Assembly (NCBI GenBank): GCA_045598965.1
Contig: JAZRVH010000033.1
Coordinates: 69,809 to 133,808 of the forward strand
DNA from: RGIG426 sp045598965
Lineage (GTDB): Bacteria; Bacillota; Clostridia; Oscillospirales; Acutalibacteraceae
DNA length: 64,000 nucleotides
Direction of reading: 5' to 3'
Shown: positions 1 to 8,275 of the stretch, in pieces
How the letters are laid out: each line of letters opens with the position of its first letter
Numbering within the stretch: the stretch's first letter is position 1
Program-made: the position numbers and the translations under genes
Notes under the pieces: model-generated
Told to the model about the DNA's origin: nothing
Seen by the model: the letters and a program-made list of their open reading frames with translations, nothing else
Databases searched by the model: none

Positions 1-506
1 GAATATGCCGCCACGATGATAGCGGGCAGGTATCTTGAACCAAGCTCCTGTGCTACCACGATGGAGGTGGGGCCGTCTGCCGCACCGATGATGGAGATAG
101 ATGCCGCATCCCGCAGTTCAAAGCCGCAAAGGCTTGCCATGGCAAAGGTGAAAAAGATGCCGAACTGTGCCGCTGCTCCGAAAAGCATCAGCCTGGGGTT
201 TGCCAGCAGAGGGCCGAAATCAATCATAGCACCGATGCCGATAAAGAGAATAAGCGGCAAGAGCTCTTGGGATTTTACGCCCACGTCATAGAGGAACGTA
301 AGGTTGTGCAACCCGTCGGCTAAACCAGGCAGGTTGACAAGAATGGCACCAAACCCGATGGGCAAGAGCAAGGAGGGTTCCATTTCCTTTTTGATGGCGA
401 GGAAAATAAGGATTCCGCCGATGACCCACATAGTCATAAGCTTCCACCAGCTGCCATCTGAAAACATGGACAGAAAGTTTTGGACAAGGGGTTCAAAAAA
501 CGTCAT
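1..506 (-). CDS. Na+-translocating decarboxylase beta subunit (OadB/GcdB/MmdB family), 3' part cut by window edge
   Basis: Integral membrane subunit that couples decarboxylation of a biotin-bound carboxylate to Na+ export. The minus strand gives about 168 residues from an ATG at 506, preceded by GAGGTG at a good distance; the rest lies beyond the left edge. Seen: hydrophobic segments and the family signature GAADGPTSIV followed by the next membrane stretch. It begins 10 bases after the stop of the DUF1015 gene, so the two are probably co-transcribed. The substrate (oxaloacetate, methylmalonyl-CoA or glutaconyl-CoA) cannot be told from this subunit, and alpha and biotin-carrier subunits are not in the window. 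Confidence 0.9.
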   Translation of the reverse strand, partial: MTFFEPLVQNFLSMFSDGSWWKLMTMWVIGGILIFLAIKKEMEPSLLLPIGFGAILVNLPGLADGLHNLTFLYDVGVKSQELLPLILFIGIGAMIDFGPLLANPRLMLFGAAAQFGIFFTFAMASLCGFELRDAASISIIGAADGPTSIVVAQELGSRYLPAIIVAAY

Positions 507-516
507 TTAACACACC

Positions 517-1785
517 TCAAAATAATTGGTTCATTGTAAGGCCGGTAATGAGTTTCGGATAAAAATAGGTGGATTTTTGGGGCATTTTTTCGCCCTCACG
601 TGCCACAGCACTGATTTCGGTGACACGGGTGGGGTTTAAGATGAAGCAGGCGTCTGCACCGTTGTCGGTAAGGGCTTTTGCTTCTGCCGCGTCACGGGTA
701 TAGGTGAGTTTGCCTCCCGCCGCCATCGCTGCTTTGTCGATGCCGCAAAGGCGTTCGAGAAGCAGTGAGTGGAGGAGTGTGACATCTAATTCACGGAGCG
801 ATTTAGAGGCGTTCGGAAGCAGGGCTTTCATCTGCTCTAAGTCGGACACCTTGAGCAAAGCGACACGGGTGCCGTCGTAATAGCCGAAAGCCTTTTCGCC
901 TGCCGCATAGATTTGGGCAAGACGGGGCTCAATATCTTCAAACTTGTCGAGGGAAATTACGTCACATACAGCGGCGGCATCTTTCAAGAATTTTTCACGG
1001 TCGAAGCCCTCAATGTTATGGATAACACGATGGGTGGGGAACACCACAAGCCCGTCGTTTTGCATTGCACAAAGGAACATCATTACACGGTCGGAGGAGC
1101 CGGTGTTTGCCCCTTCGGCACGCAGGTGGTCACGGTAACGCAGAGCGGTTTCATAGCGGTGGTGGCCGTCGGCAATGTAGAGCTTTTTGTCCTCAAACAG
1201 TTGGCACACGGTACGCACATCGTCGCAATCCGGCACAGCCCACAGCGAGTGAATAACGCCATCGGCATCGGTGAAACGGGCGGTAGGCTCTTCGTTGCAA
1301 AACTTGTTGAGAATAGCGTCCACCGTGCGGTCGGGATCATCATACAGAGAATAGATTTGGCTGAAATTGCAGCCGGTGGCACACATCAGGTCAAACCGAT
1401 CTTGCTTGGCTTTAGAGAGGGTTTCCTCGTGAGGAAGCACCACGCCCGCCGAAAACGGCTGAAGCTCCACGGTGCAGGTGAATCCACGCAACGTGTACGG
1501 CTTGCCGTGGGCGACGAATTCCTCTTGGTAGATATAGAGCGAGGGGGTATCGTCTTGTTTCAGTACGCCGGATTCCAACCAGCATTTTAATGTTTCGCCG
1601 GCAACCGCATAGGGATTTTCTCCTTCACGGGGAAGCTCCAAACGAATAATGTTTTTCTCGTTTCCGGCAAGAAACATACGACGCTGTTCGTCCGAGATAA
1701 TGTCATAAGGTGGGCAGCACAACTCGTCAATGTCGCCGGCACCGGCGGTAAAGCGGAGAGAACGAAAGGGGGCAATGTTGGCCAT
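517..1785 (-). CDS. DUF1015 family protein
   Basis: A 422-residue soluble protein of the DUF1015 (PF06245) family, widespread in Clostridia and without an established reaction. Seen: N-terminal IAPFRSLRF and CCPPYDIIS blocks and the central family motif YIADGHHRYETALRYR near residues 204-219, whose conserved Asp, His and Arg look like an active or ligand site. The ATG at 1785 follows a GAGGAA ribosome site, and a TTGACG-17-TAAAAT promoter lies upstream. It is the first gene of a probable operon with the decarboxylase subunit. Family assignment is firm; function unknown. Confidence 0.9.
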   Translation of the reverse strand: MANIAPFRSLRFTAGAGDIDELCCPPYDIISDEQRRMFLAGNEKNIIRLELPREGENPYAVAGETLKCWLESGVLKQDDTPSLYIYQEEFVAHGKPYTLRGFTCTVELQPFSAGVVLPHEETLSKAKQDRFDLMCATGCNFSQIYSLYDDPDRTVDAILNKFCNEEPTARFTDADGVIHSLWAVPDCDDVRTVCQLFEDKKLYIADGHHRYETALRYRDHLRAEGANTGSSDRVMMFLCAMQNDGLVVFPTHRVIHNIEGFDREKFLKDAAAVCDVISLDKFEDIEPRLAQIYAAGEKAFGYYDGTRVALLKVSDLEQMKALLPNASKSLRELDVTLLHSLLLERLCGIDKAAMAAGGKLTYTRDAAEAKALTDNGADACFILNPTRVTEISAVAREGEKMPQKSTYFYPKLITGLTMNQLF

Positions 1786-1833
1786 AGAAAGATTCCTCGA
1801 TTCTTTATAAATATTTTACAGAAACACCCTTAT

Positions 1834-1862
1834 ATTTTAGCGGCTTTTCTTTCATTCGTCAA
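1834..1862 (-). promoter_or_regulatory. Sigma-A-type promoter of the DUF1015 gene
   Basis: On the minus strand TTGACG (1857-1862) and TAAAAT (1834-1839) are separated by 17 bases, about 50 bases before the ATG at 1785. It diverges from the pfp promoter. Confidence 0.6.
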
Positions 1863-1920
1863 CACTTTTTAACGGAATTTGAAAAAATGGCACAATTCTT
1901 GTCTTTTTGGCAAAAAATGA

Positions 1921-1949
1921 TTGCTTTTTTTTGCGGAATATGGTACAAT
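1921..1949 (+). promoter_or_regulatory. Promoter of pfp, extended -10
   Basis: TTGCTT (1921-1926), 17-base spacer, TACAAT (1944-1949) with TGG directly before the -10, giving an extended -10 element. The pfp ATG is 40 bases further on. Confidence 0.65.
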
Positions 1950-1989
1950 TTACCCGTTCTAAATTTTATCAAAAAGGTGGTAAAAAACT

Positions 1990-3237
1990 ATGGGAACTCT
2001 CAAAGGTGCTTGCATCATCGGTCAGTCCGGCGGTCCGACCTCCGTCATTAACGCCAGTGCTTACGGTGCCATTAAAACGGCATTGGAAAGCGAGGAAATT
2101 ACGGCGGTCTACGGTGCCCTCAACGGCATCAAAGGCGTGCTGAACGATAACCTCATCGATATGTCGAAAGAGGATCCGGAGGAACTGGAACTCCTCAAAT
2201 TCACCCCGTCCTCGGCTCTCGGCTCCTGCCGCTATAAGCTGAAAGACCCGGATGATGACGATACCGATTACAAACGCATTCTCGAAATCTTCCAAAAATA
2301 CAACGTCCGCTATTTCTTCTACAATGGCGGTAACGACTCGATGGATACCTGCAACAAAATCTCCAAATTTATGTTGCAAAACGGCTATGAGTGCCGTGTA
2401 ATGGGTATTCCGAAAACCATCGACAACGACTTGGATGGCACGGATCACTGCCCGGGCTACGCTTCCGCTGCGAAATATATCGCCACCTCGATGATGGAGA
2501 TTTATCGTGACGCTCGTGTGTATGACACCGGTATGATTACTGTGGTGGAAATCATGGGTCGTAACGCCGGCTGGCTGACTGCCGCCGCCGCTCTTGCCGG
2601 TGCCAAAGGCAACGGTGCGGACCTTATCTATCTGCCGGAAGTTGACTTCGATATGAACTCTTTCCTGGAGAAAGTCCGTGAGATTTACGACCGCAACGGC
2701 AAATGCATTGTCGCTGTGTCCGAGGGTATCCACGATAAAGACGGCAAATATATTGCCGAGTACGCTACCTCTTCTGCTCAGCAGAAGGACAGCTTCGGTC
2801 ACGCTCAAATGGGCGGCTTGGCGGCATACCTCGCCTCCGTTGTGCAACGTGAGACCGGTGCGAAAGTCCGTGGCATTGAGCTCAGTCTTCTGCAGCGTTG
2901 TGCCGCTCACTGTGCTTCCAAAACCGATATTGACGAGTCCTTTGCTTCCGGTAAAGCCGCTGTCGAAAACGCCATTGCCGGTGTGACCGACAAAATGGTC
3001 GGCTTTGAACGCTCCACGGATGAGAACGGCAACTACAAATGCAACATCAAGCTGTTCGACCTCACCGTTGTTGCGAATACCGAGAAAAAGGTTCCGCTGT
3101 CCTGGCTCAACAAGACCCAAGACGGCCTGAACGAGTTGTATGTCGATTATGCACTTCCGCTGATTCAAGGCGAGACCGAAATGGTGAAAGAGGATGGCTT
3201 GCCCCGCTTCGCCAACCTGAAGAAAGTGCGTGTCTAA
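1990..3237 (+). CDS. pfp: Pyrophosphate--fructose-6-phosphate 1-phosphotransferase (PPi-type phosphofructokinase)
   Basis: Reversibly phosphorylates fructose 6-phosphate in glycolysis, 415 residues. Seen: GQSGGP at 11-16, GGNDS at 113-117, PKTIDND at 141-147 and MGRNAGW at 189-195. In the PFK family, Asp in GG(D/N)DS in place of Gly and Lys in PKTIDND are the marks of pyrophosphate use, so PPi rather than ATP is the expected donor (known from the family; not shown here). An AAGGTGG ribosome site precedes the ATG. Monocistronic: own promoter upstream and a strong terminator right after the stop. Confidence 0.93.
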   Translation: MGTLKGACIIGQSGGPTSVINASAYGAIKTALESEEITAVYGALNGIKGVLNDNLIDMSKEDPEELELLKFTPSSALGSCRYKLKDPDDDDTDYKRILEIFQKYNVRYFFYNGGNDSMDTCNKISKFMLQNGYECRVMGIPKTIDNDLDGTDHCPGYASAAKYIATSMMEIYRDARVYDTGMITVVEIMGRNAGWLTAAAALAGAKGNGADLIYLPEVDFDMNSFLEKVREIYDRNGKCIVAVSEGIHDKDGKYIAEYATSSAQQKDSFGHAQMGGLAAYLASVVQRETGAKVRGIELSLLQRCAAHCASKTDIDESFASGKAAVENAIAGVTDKMVGFERSTDENGNYKCNIKLFDLTVVANTEKKVPLSWLNKTQDGLNELYVDYALPLIQGETEMVKEDGLPRFANLKKVRV

Positions 3238-3251
3238 TCGCTAACACCAAA

Positions 3252-3279
3252 AACGCCCATCAAACGATGGGCGTTTTTT
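3252..3279 (+). terminator. Intrinsic terminator of pfp
   Basis: Perfect 10-bp stem AACGCCCATC / GATGGGCGTT with an AAAC loop, followed by a T run. Confidence 0.88.
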
Positions 3280-3304
3280 CTTAAAATTATGGAAAAGGGG
3301 CGAG

Positions 3305-3565
3305 ATGTTGAACTATACGTATATGGTTTTGTGTAAAGATAATACCCTTTACACTGGATGGACCAACGATTTGGAAAAACGCCTTGCCGCTCACAATGCC
3401 GGAACGGGGGCAAAGTACACGAAAACCCGTCGTCCGGTTACAATGGTGTATGCCGAGGAACACGATGAAAAGCGGGATGCTATGCGGCGGGAGGCACAAA
3501 TCAAGCAAATGACCCGCTTTGAAAAAATACGGCTGATTTCTTCGCTGCAAAACATTCTGAAATAG
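3305..3565 (+). CDS. GIY-YIG domain protein (UPF0213/YhbQ-like)
   Basis: Single-domain 86-residue GIY-YIG nuclease-fold protein. Seen: YTYMVLCKDNTLYTGWTND at the N-terminus, where the GIY and YIG positions read TYM and YTG, then the Arg of the first helix (LEKRLAAHN) and the conserved Glu in RREAQIK. The ATG at 3305 has GGGGCGAG just upstream. Family members of this size are small DNA-binding or nicking proteins of unclear role. It lies between two terminators, so it is probably weakly transcribed by read-through from pfp or from an unseen promoter. Confidence 0.85.
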   Translation: MLNYTYMVLCKDNTLYTGWTNDLEKRLAAHNAGTGAKYTKTRRPVTMVYAEEHDEKRDAMRREAQIKQMTRFEKIRLISSLQNILK

Positions 3566-3572
3566 CCAACAA

Positions 3573-3602
3573 AAAACGCCTTGTCTGTTGACAAGGCGTT
3601 TT
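3573..3602. terminator. Bidirectional terminator between GIY-YIG gene and pyrR
   Basis: 13-bp stem AAAACGCCTTGTC / GACAAGGCGTTTT with a TGTT loop; A and T runs on both flanks serve the converging genes on both strands. Confidence 0.85.
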
Positions 3603-3633
3603 ACTTTACACACAAAATGATGAAAATGAGAGG

Positions 3634-4167
3634 TTATCCCCAGATGCTGACGTCGTTTTCCTTATCCGTTTCGGTGAGGTGGACGACCACTTTTTCTTCA
3701 CGGGCAGACGGAATGTTACGTCCCACGAAGTCGCCTCGTATGGGGAGCTCTCGGTGGCCACGGTCAACAAGAACCGCCAGTTGGATTTTGGCGGGACGAC
3801 CGAGACGCATAATGGCGTCAATAGCGGCACGGGCGGTGCGACCGGTATACATTACATCGTCCACGAGAATCACCACTTTTCCGGCTACGGAAAAAGGAAT
3901 ATCCGTTTCGCCGACTCGGGGTTCCGTTTTTTGCAAATCCAAATCGTCCCGATACAGCGTAACGTCTAATTCGCCCACCGGAACCTCGGCACCGTCGATA
4001 CGCCGAATGTTGTCTGAAAGACGTTTGGCAATGGGAACGCCACGGGTTTTTACGCCAATAAAGCAGAGGTTATCCGTGCCGTGATTTTTTTCTAAAATTT
4101 GGTGGGATAGGCGTACAAGTGTACGGTCCATATCGGCACCGTTCATCAGTTGGGCTTTCTTTTGCAT
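3634..4167 (-). CDS. pyrR: Bifunctional pyr operon attenuator / uracil phosphoribosyltransferase PyrR
   Basis: Binds pyr mRNA in response to UMP and has weak UPRT activity; 177 residues, the usual length. Seen: the PRPP-binding loop VVILVDDVMYTGRTARAA near residues 97-114, FIGVKTRGVPIA, and VDRGHRELPIRGDFVGRN, which matches the RNA-binding face of the family. AAGGAGGA lies 7 bases before the ATG, directly after the stop of the M29 peptidase, so both are one operon. No pyr biosynthetic genes or PyrR-binding leader occur in the window, so its targets lie elsewhere. Confidence 0.95.
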   Translation of the reverse strand: MQKKAQLMNGADMDRTLVRLSHQILEKNHGTDNLCFIGVKTRGVPIAKRLSDNIRRIDGAEVPVGELDVTLYRDDLDLQKTEPRVGETDIPFSVAGKVVILVDDVMYTGRTARAAIDAIMRLGRPAKIQLAVLVDRGHRELPIRGDFVGRNIPSAREEKVVVHLTETDKENDVSIWG

Positions 4168-4179
4168 TTTGCGTCCTCC

Positions 4180-5403
4180 TTAAAATGCCCAGTCTCCGTT
4201 TTCGAAAATCGGGACAACTGTGCCGTTTTCGGTTTCGGCGGTAATGGACAAATCGGCACAGCCAATCATAAAGTCCTCGTGGATAATGGAATCGTTGACG
4301 CCGAGAGTGTGACATTCCTCCAATGTGCGGTTTTCAAAATTGTCTACACAATCCGCAAATCCCATACCGAGAGCCAAGTGGCAAGCGGCATTTTCGTCGA
4401 AAAGTGTGTTGTAGAACAGTATGCCCGACTCACGAATGGGAGAGTGAAAGGGGACGAGGGCACATTCTCCCAAATAGGCGGCACCGTCGTCCATGGAAAT
4501 CAGCTGTTTTAAGAGCTCCTCGTTTTTTTCGGCGTGGCATTCTACCGCTTTTCCTTTTTCAAATCGCAGGGAGAAATTTTCGATAAGCTCGCCACGGTAG
4601 GAGAGGGGCATTGTGGCGACCACGGTGCCTTCCGCTTCGCCTCGTTTTGGGGTTGTAAAAACCTCCTCCGTCGGCATATTCGGGTTGAATCGTATACCGG
4701 ATAAAGTTTTTTCTTCGCCACCGGCAAAACGGCTTTCCGGCATAAGTCCCACGGTGAAATCTGTGCCGTTTTTGGCTTTGTAGTGCAACGTTTTAATGTG
4801 AAGTTGATTGAGGTATGCTGAACGGCTCGCCAAATCACGATTGTGTTGCTCCCAAGAGGCAACCGGGTCATCGGTGACACGGGCGGTTTTAAGAATGGCA
4901 TCCCACAGCTTGTTTACCGCAACGGATTTCCGGTCGTTCGGAAACAACTTTTTCGCCCACGCTTCACTGGGAACGGCGGCAATACACCAAGGATACTTGT
5001 TTTCCATCGTGTCACGGATGGGTTTAATGATTTTGTACCGTTCTTTAGTGGCTTTGGACTGCTTTTCCTGATTCATTCCCCGCAGACCGTCCGGGTCCTC
5101 GGACAAAAGATAAATCATTACCGGCAGTGTTTCGGCACGATATTTAAGCTTTTCAACCTCCCACGGGGCTAACGTGCCCAGTGTTTTTTGAGACTGATGG
5201 CGGACGTGTAGCTTCTGAAGCGGCTGATAGTGCCAATCTACCTCCACTTTGCGGGCACCTGCACGATAGCATTCCTCGACCAACATCTTGACAAATTCCG
5301 GTTGGTCGGTTTCGGCGGAAATCACAACGTCCATTCCTTTTTTCACGCCGCCGCCCATCGTGGCAAGTAGCTTTGCGTAGTTTCGCAATTGTGTTTTGTT
5401 CAA
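4180..5403 (-). CDS. Aminopeptidase, M29 (AmpS/PepS) family
   Basis: Cytosolic co-catalytic metallo-aminopeptidase of about 407 residues. Seen: metal-ligand blocks NMPTEEVFTTP, GECALVP, YNTLFDENAACHLALG and the C-terminal IIHEDFMIG(C)ADL, in the order known for M29 enzymes. The start is uncertain: I prefer TTG at 5403, which has AAGGTG about 8 bases upstream; an in-frame GTG at 5412 would add three residues but has no spaced ribosome site. A TTGAAA-17-TATACT promoter precedes it, and pyrR follows 12 bases after its stop. Confidence 0.9.
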   Translation of the reverse strand: MNKTQLRNYAKLLATMGGGVKKGMDVVISAETDQPEFVKMLVEECYRAGARKVEVDWHYQPLQKLHVRHQSQKTLGTLAPWEVEKLKYRAETLPVMIYLLSEDPDGLRGMNQEKQSKATKERYKIIKPIRDTMENKYPWCIAAVPSEAWAKKLFPNDRKSVAVNKLWDAILKTARVTDDPVASWEQHNRDLASRSAYLNQLHIKTLHYKAKNGTDFTVGLMPESRFAGGEEKTLSGIRFNPNMPTEEVFTTPKRGEAEGTVVATMPLSYRGELIENFSLRFEKGKAVECHAEKNEELLKQLISMDDGAAYLGECALVPFHSPIRESGILFYNTLFDENAACHLALGMGFADCVDNFENRTLEECHTLGVNDSIIHEDFMIGCADLSITAETENGTVVPIFENGDWAF

Positions 5404-5433
5404 GAAAGTCACACCTTTTTCGCATTTTTTGAT

Positions 5434-5462
5434 AGTATACCACTTTTTTGCGGCAATTTCAA
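5434..5462 (-). promoter_or_regulatory. Promoter of the M29 peptidase-pyrR operon
   Basis: Minus strand TTGAAA (5457-5462), 17 bases, TATACT (5434-5439) with TGG before the -10. Confidence 0.7.
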
Positions 5463-5491
5463 CGGAAATGAGGAAAGTTTTTGTAAATCTC

Positions 5492-5520
5492 TTGCATTAC
5501 CTGTCGTCATCTTGTATAAT
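5492..5520 (+). promoter_or_regulatory. Promoter of the lipoprotein-bioY genes
   Basis: TTGCAT (5492-5497), 17-base spacer, perfect TATAAT (5515-5520), 54 bases before the lipoprotein ATG. It diverges from the M29-pyrR promoter. Confidence 0.75.
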
Positions 5521-5574
5521 AGACATAACGAAAAATGTAAAAAAACACAACCGAAAATAAGGAGTGCTGTTTCT

Positions 5575-6702
5575 ATGAAAAAAATCGGCGTAATACTGCT
5601 TTTGCTTGTGTGCTGTGTGGCACTGTTGTTGTGCTCCGGGTGCAAAAAGAAAGACCCGAAAAACTCTGAAACGTCGTCGGCGGGCCAGACCGGCTCTTCC
5701 GATGTGGGAAATGCGACGGGAGCGGAGACGTCCGGTGCGGTGATCTCCGGGAATAACCAAAACGGCGATAACGGCAACGGCGGTTCCGGCTCCGGCGACA
5801 ATAAAAACGGCGGACAGAAAGCGAACGAAAACGGCAGCTCTGCCGACGAAAATTCGAAAGTGGAGTTCAACAGTGTGGAGGACGAGGCGATTGCCATCGC
5901 TAAGGCGTTGCATGCCGCCGACGAACGGGGCGGATTGACCGAGGATTCCGAAGCCTACGAAAGTGAGCTTTACAGTGTGGGGGCTCCCACGCAGCCTGCC
6001 AATGCGGCGTCCTCGGGTGAAATGCAGATAAACGGCGAAAAATGCAAGGTATATACCACGTCCGATGGACAAGGTCACACCGAATTGATTGCGGAATCGG
6101 AAAGCGGAAAATGGTATTACAAAGACGAATACGGCGATTACATTCCCGTGACGCTGATGAGCGACGGAACGCTGACAGTGGGAGATTTGCCGTTGGACGG
6201 TGAGTCGGTTTTGGATATTGCCGAGTGGATGCTGCAAAAGTTTACCGGCGATGCTTCCTGTGTTGTGGAGCAATCGGGTAACGGCCTTGTCAATGGTGTT
6301 GATTGCGATTTTTATGTGGCAACCAATGCAAAAGGCAACGTTCTCGGTGCGATTGCTCACGGCCCTGACGGCGAGTATTACTATCGTGAAAAAACCGGAT
6401 TTCTCTATCGTCTTATCGGGCGAGAACTCGGGAAATATTGGTTGGCGGAGCCGGTCAGCGAATTCTCTAAATCGGCTTTGATTGTCTATAACGAGGTGTC
6501 CGGCAAAACGGCGGACAGTGCCACTTCCAACGAATCCATTGTCATCAACAACCAGGCCGCCACGCAGTATGCCATCGTCCGTGGCGGTAAAACCGTGGCG
6601 AACATTGCTGTGACTACCGACAATATGTGGTACTATGACGACACGGCAAAAGGCAATTATCACCGTGTAAAATGGACAGTGGACGGGGCAACGGCGTCGT
6701 AA
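5575..6702 (+). CDS. Secreted lipoprotein of unknown function with internal repeats
   Basis: 375 residues. Signal peptide with a run of Leu/Val/Cys and a lipobox ending LCSGC (Cys23 lipidated), then a Gly/Asn/Ser-rich linker to about residue 95, then a globular part. Three degenerate units can be read there, each with an NG(x)xC/A start, a V/I-Y-x-T/V strand and a WYY or YYY strand (GKWYYKDE, GEYYYREK, NMWYYDDT), suggesting a repeated beta-rich fold. ATAAGGAG precedes the ATG at 5575. I do not recognise the family. bioY starts four bases after the stop without its own ribosome site, so the two are translationally linked; a role in substrate capture is speculation. Confidence 0.8.
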   Translation: MKKIGVILLLLVCCVALLLCSGCKKKDPKNSETSSAGQTGSSDVGNATGAETSGAVISGNNQNGDNGNGGSGSGDNKNGGQKANENGSSADENSKVEFNSVEDEAIAIAKALHAADERGGLTEDSEAYESELYSVGAPTQPANAASSGEMQINGEKCKVYTTSDGQGHTELIAESESGKWYYKDEYGDYIPVTLMSDGTLTVGDLPLDGESVLDIAEWMLQKFTGDASCVVEQSGNGLVNGVDCDFYVATNAKGNVLGAIAHGPDGEYYYREKTGFLYRLIGRELGKYWLAEPVSEFSKSALIVYNEVSGKTADSATSNESIVINNQAATQYAIVRGGKTVANIAVTTDNMWYYDDTAKGNYHRVKWTVDGATAS

Positions 6703-6706
6703 TCGT

Positions 6707-7234
6707 ATGACAAAATCGGTATCGGAATTAACCTTGTGTGCCGTTTCGTGTGCGGTGTTGTGTGTGCTGTCTCCGTTTGTCATTCCCGTTGGCGTTATTC
6801 CGGTGACACTGGCCACCTTTGGAGTGTACACGCTCAGTGCGGTGTTCGGCTTAAAACGGTCGTGCGTGGCGATAGGTGTGTTTTTGCTGATGGGAGCGGT
6901 AGGAGTGCCGGTGTTTTCCGGCTTCCGAGGCGGGATTTCTGTCTTGATAGGGCCGACCGGTGGCTTTCTTTTTGGCTACTTGCCCTGTGCCGCCACGGTG
7001 GGGGTTGTGTCTGATCGCACCTCATCCCGATGGGCACTGTGTCTTTCTATGCTCTTCGGAACCGGGCTTTTGTACCTTTGCGGAACCTTGTGGTATGGGA
7101 TTACGGCACACGTGTCGGTGACGACGGCACTTTCCGTCTGTGTTGTGCCGTTTTTGGTGTTTGACGCACTGAAAATCACAGCGGCAACGGCACTTTCGTC
7201 GAAGCTTAAATCAGTCTGGAAATCTGTAAAATAA
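6707..7234 (+). CDS. bioY: Biotin transporter substrate-binding subunit BioY
   Basis: Membrane S component of an ECF-type biotin importer, 175 residues, about six membrane segments. Seen: VIPVTLATFGVYTLSAVFG and GVPVFSGFRGGISVLIGPTGGFLFGY split across the middle, the BioY signature. No energising A/A'/T subunits are adjacent, so it probably shares a housekeeping ECF module or works alone. It follows the lipoprotein by four bases with no visible Shine-Dalgarno, which implies coupled translation. Confidence 0.93.
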   Translation: MTKSVSELTLCAVSCAVLCVLSPFVIPVGVIPVTLATFGVYTLSAVFGLKRSCVAIGVFLLMGAVGVPVFSGFRGGISVLIGPTGGFLFGYLPCAATVGVVSDRTSSRWALCLSMLFGTGLLYLCGTLWYGITAHVSVTTALSVCVVPFLVFDALKITAATALSSKLKSVWKSVK

Positions 7235-7301
7235 ATGCACACGCAGGGGCGGTTGCTCCTGCGTGTCGTGCGTTAAAATGCGAACGAAAGGGGGAAAGCT
7301 T

Positions 7302-8183
7302 GTGGAAAAATCGTTGACGTTTACCGTCCCCGAGGAGTACGACGGTGAGACGGTCCAGAACTTTTTGCGTCGAGAATGCGGGCTTTCCTGGCGAATGGTG
7401 GTGCGGTTAAAGCACACGGAAAACGGCATGACGGTGGACGGGGAACACGTCCGCAGTATTGACCGCATAAAAACGGGACAGACGGTGGTTTTAACCATGC
7501 CGACCGAGCAGGTGAAAATCGAGGGCGTTTCGTTGCCGCTTGATATTGCGTATGAGGATGACTACCTGCTTGTTGTAAACAAGCCGCCGTATTTGGCGGT
7601 GCATCCGTCGGCGGGAAAACCGGAGCCTACGCTTGCAAACGCTGTGGTGGCGTATTACGAAAAAAACGGCGTACCGCACAGCTTTCGTCCCGTGAACCGA
7701 TTAGACCGAAACACCAGCGGCTTATTGCTTATAGGCAAAAATCCCCATGTGGTTTTTGCGTTGGCGGGGAAAGTGAAAAAAGAATATCGTGCCCTTGCTC
7801 TCGGGACAATTTCCGAAAACGGCACGGTTGATGCTCCTATTCGGGTGAAAGAGGGCTGCACGATTACCCGAGAGGTGGGCGAGGGCGGAAAACCCAGTGT
7901 TACCCATTACGAAGTGGTGGCAAGCGATGAGGAGCTGACCTATCTGCGGGTGTGGCTGGAAACGGGGCGAACTCACCAAATTCGTGTGCATTTGTCGTCT
8001 ATCGGGTTTCCGCTTGCCGGCGACACGATGTACGGAACGGACGAAACGGTGATGCCTCGCCATGCATTGCATTGCAATCGGATGGAATTTGACCATCCGG
8101 TAACGGGTCAGCGGGTAACGGTGGAGGCACCGCTTCCCGACGATATGAAAACAGTGCTTGAAAAACACGGTTTTTGTGGCTAA
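7302..8183 (+). CDS. RluA-family pseudouridine synthase
   Basis: Converts uridine to pseudouridine in rRNA or tRNA; 293 residues from GTG 7302. Seen: N-terminal S4-like region (QNFLRRECGLSWRMVVRLKH), the catalytic block RPVNRLDRNTSGLLLIGKN with the essential Asp, and the RTHQIRVHLSSIGFPLAGDTMYG block of the family. I chose GTG 7302 because AAAGGGGG lies 7 bases before it; an in-frame ATG at 7263 overlaps no ribosome site. The target uridine cannot be assigned (RluC/RluD-like). Confidence 0.9.
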   Translation: MEKSLTFTVPEEYDGETVQNFLRRECGLSWRMVVRLKHTENGMTVDGEHVRSIDRIKTGQTVVLTMPTEQVKIEGVSLPLDIAYEDDYLLVVNKPPYLAVHPSAGKPEPTLANAVVAYYEKNGVPHSFRPVNRLDRNTSGLLLIGKNPHVVFALAGKVKKEYRALALGTISENGTVDAPIRVKEGCTITREVGEGGKPSVTHYEVVASDEELTYLRVWLETGRTHQIRVHLSSIGFPLAGDTMYGTDETVMPRHALHCNRMEFDHPVTGQRVTVEAPLPDDMKTVLEKHGFCG

Positions 8184-8197
8184 AACGTGAAAAAGGC

Positions 8198-8226
8198 TTG
8201 TATTTTTTATTCGGGCACGTTATAAT
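8198..8226 (+). promoter_or_regulatory. Promoter of the yicC-remA-gmk-rpoZ operon
   Basis: TTGTAT (8198-8203), 17 bases, TATAAT (8221-8226), 50 bases before the yicC ATG. This is the clearest promoter feeding the long housekeeping cluster. Confidence 0.75.
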
Positions 8227-8275
8227 AGAACAAATACCCGTATAAAATATATTTTTATGTGGAGGGGAAGCTCGT

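Noticed and set aside
1969..3168. A 399-codon minus-strand frame opposite pfp
   Set aside because: Antisense shadow of a conserved enzyme gene; no motif or ribosome site.
5497..6831. A 444-codon minus-strand frame opposite the lipoprotein gene
   Set aside because: Low-plausibility composition, covers a promoter and two gene boundaries; the plus strand has a lipobox and ribosome site.
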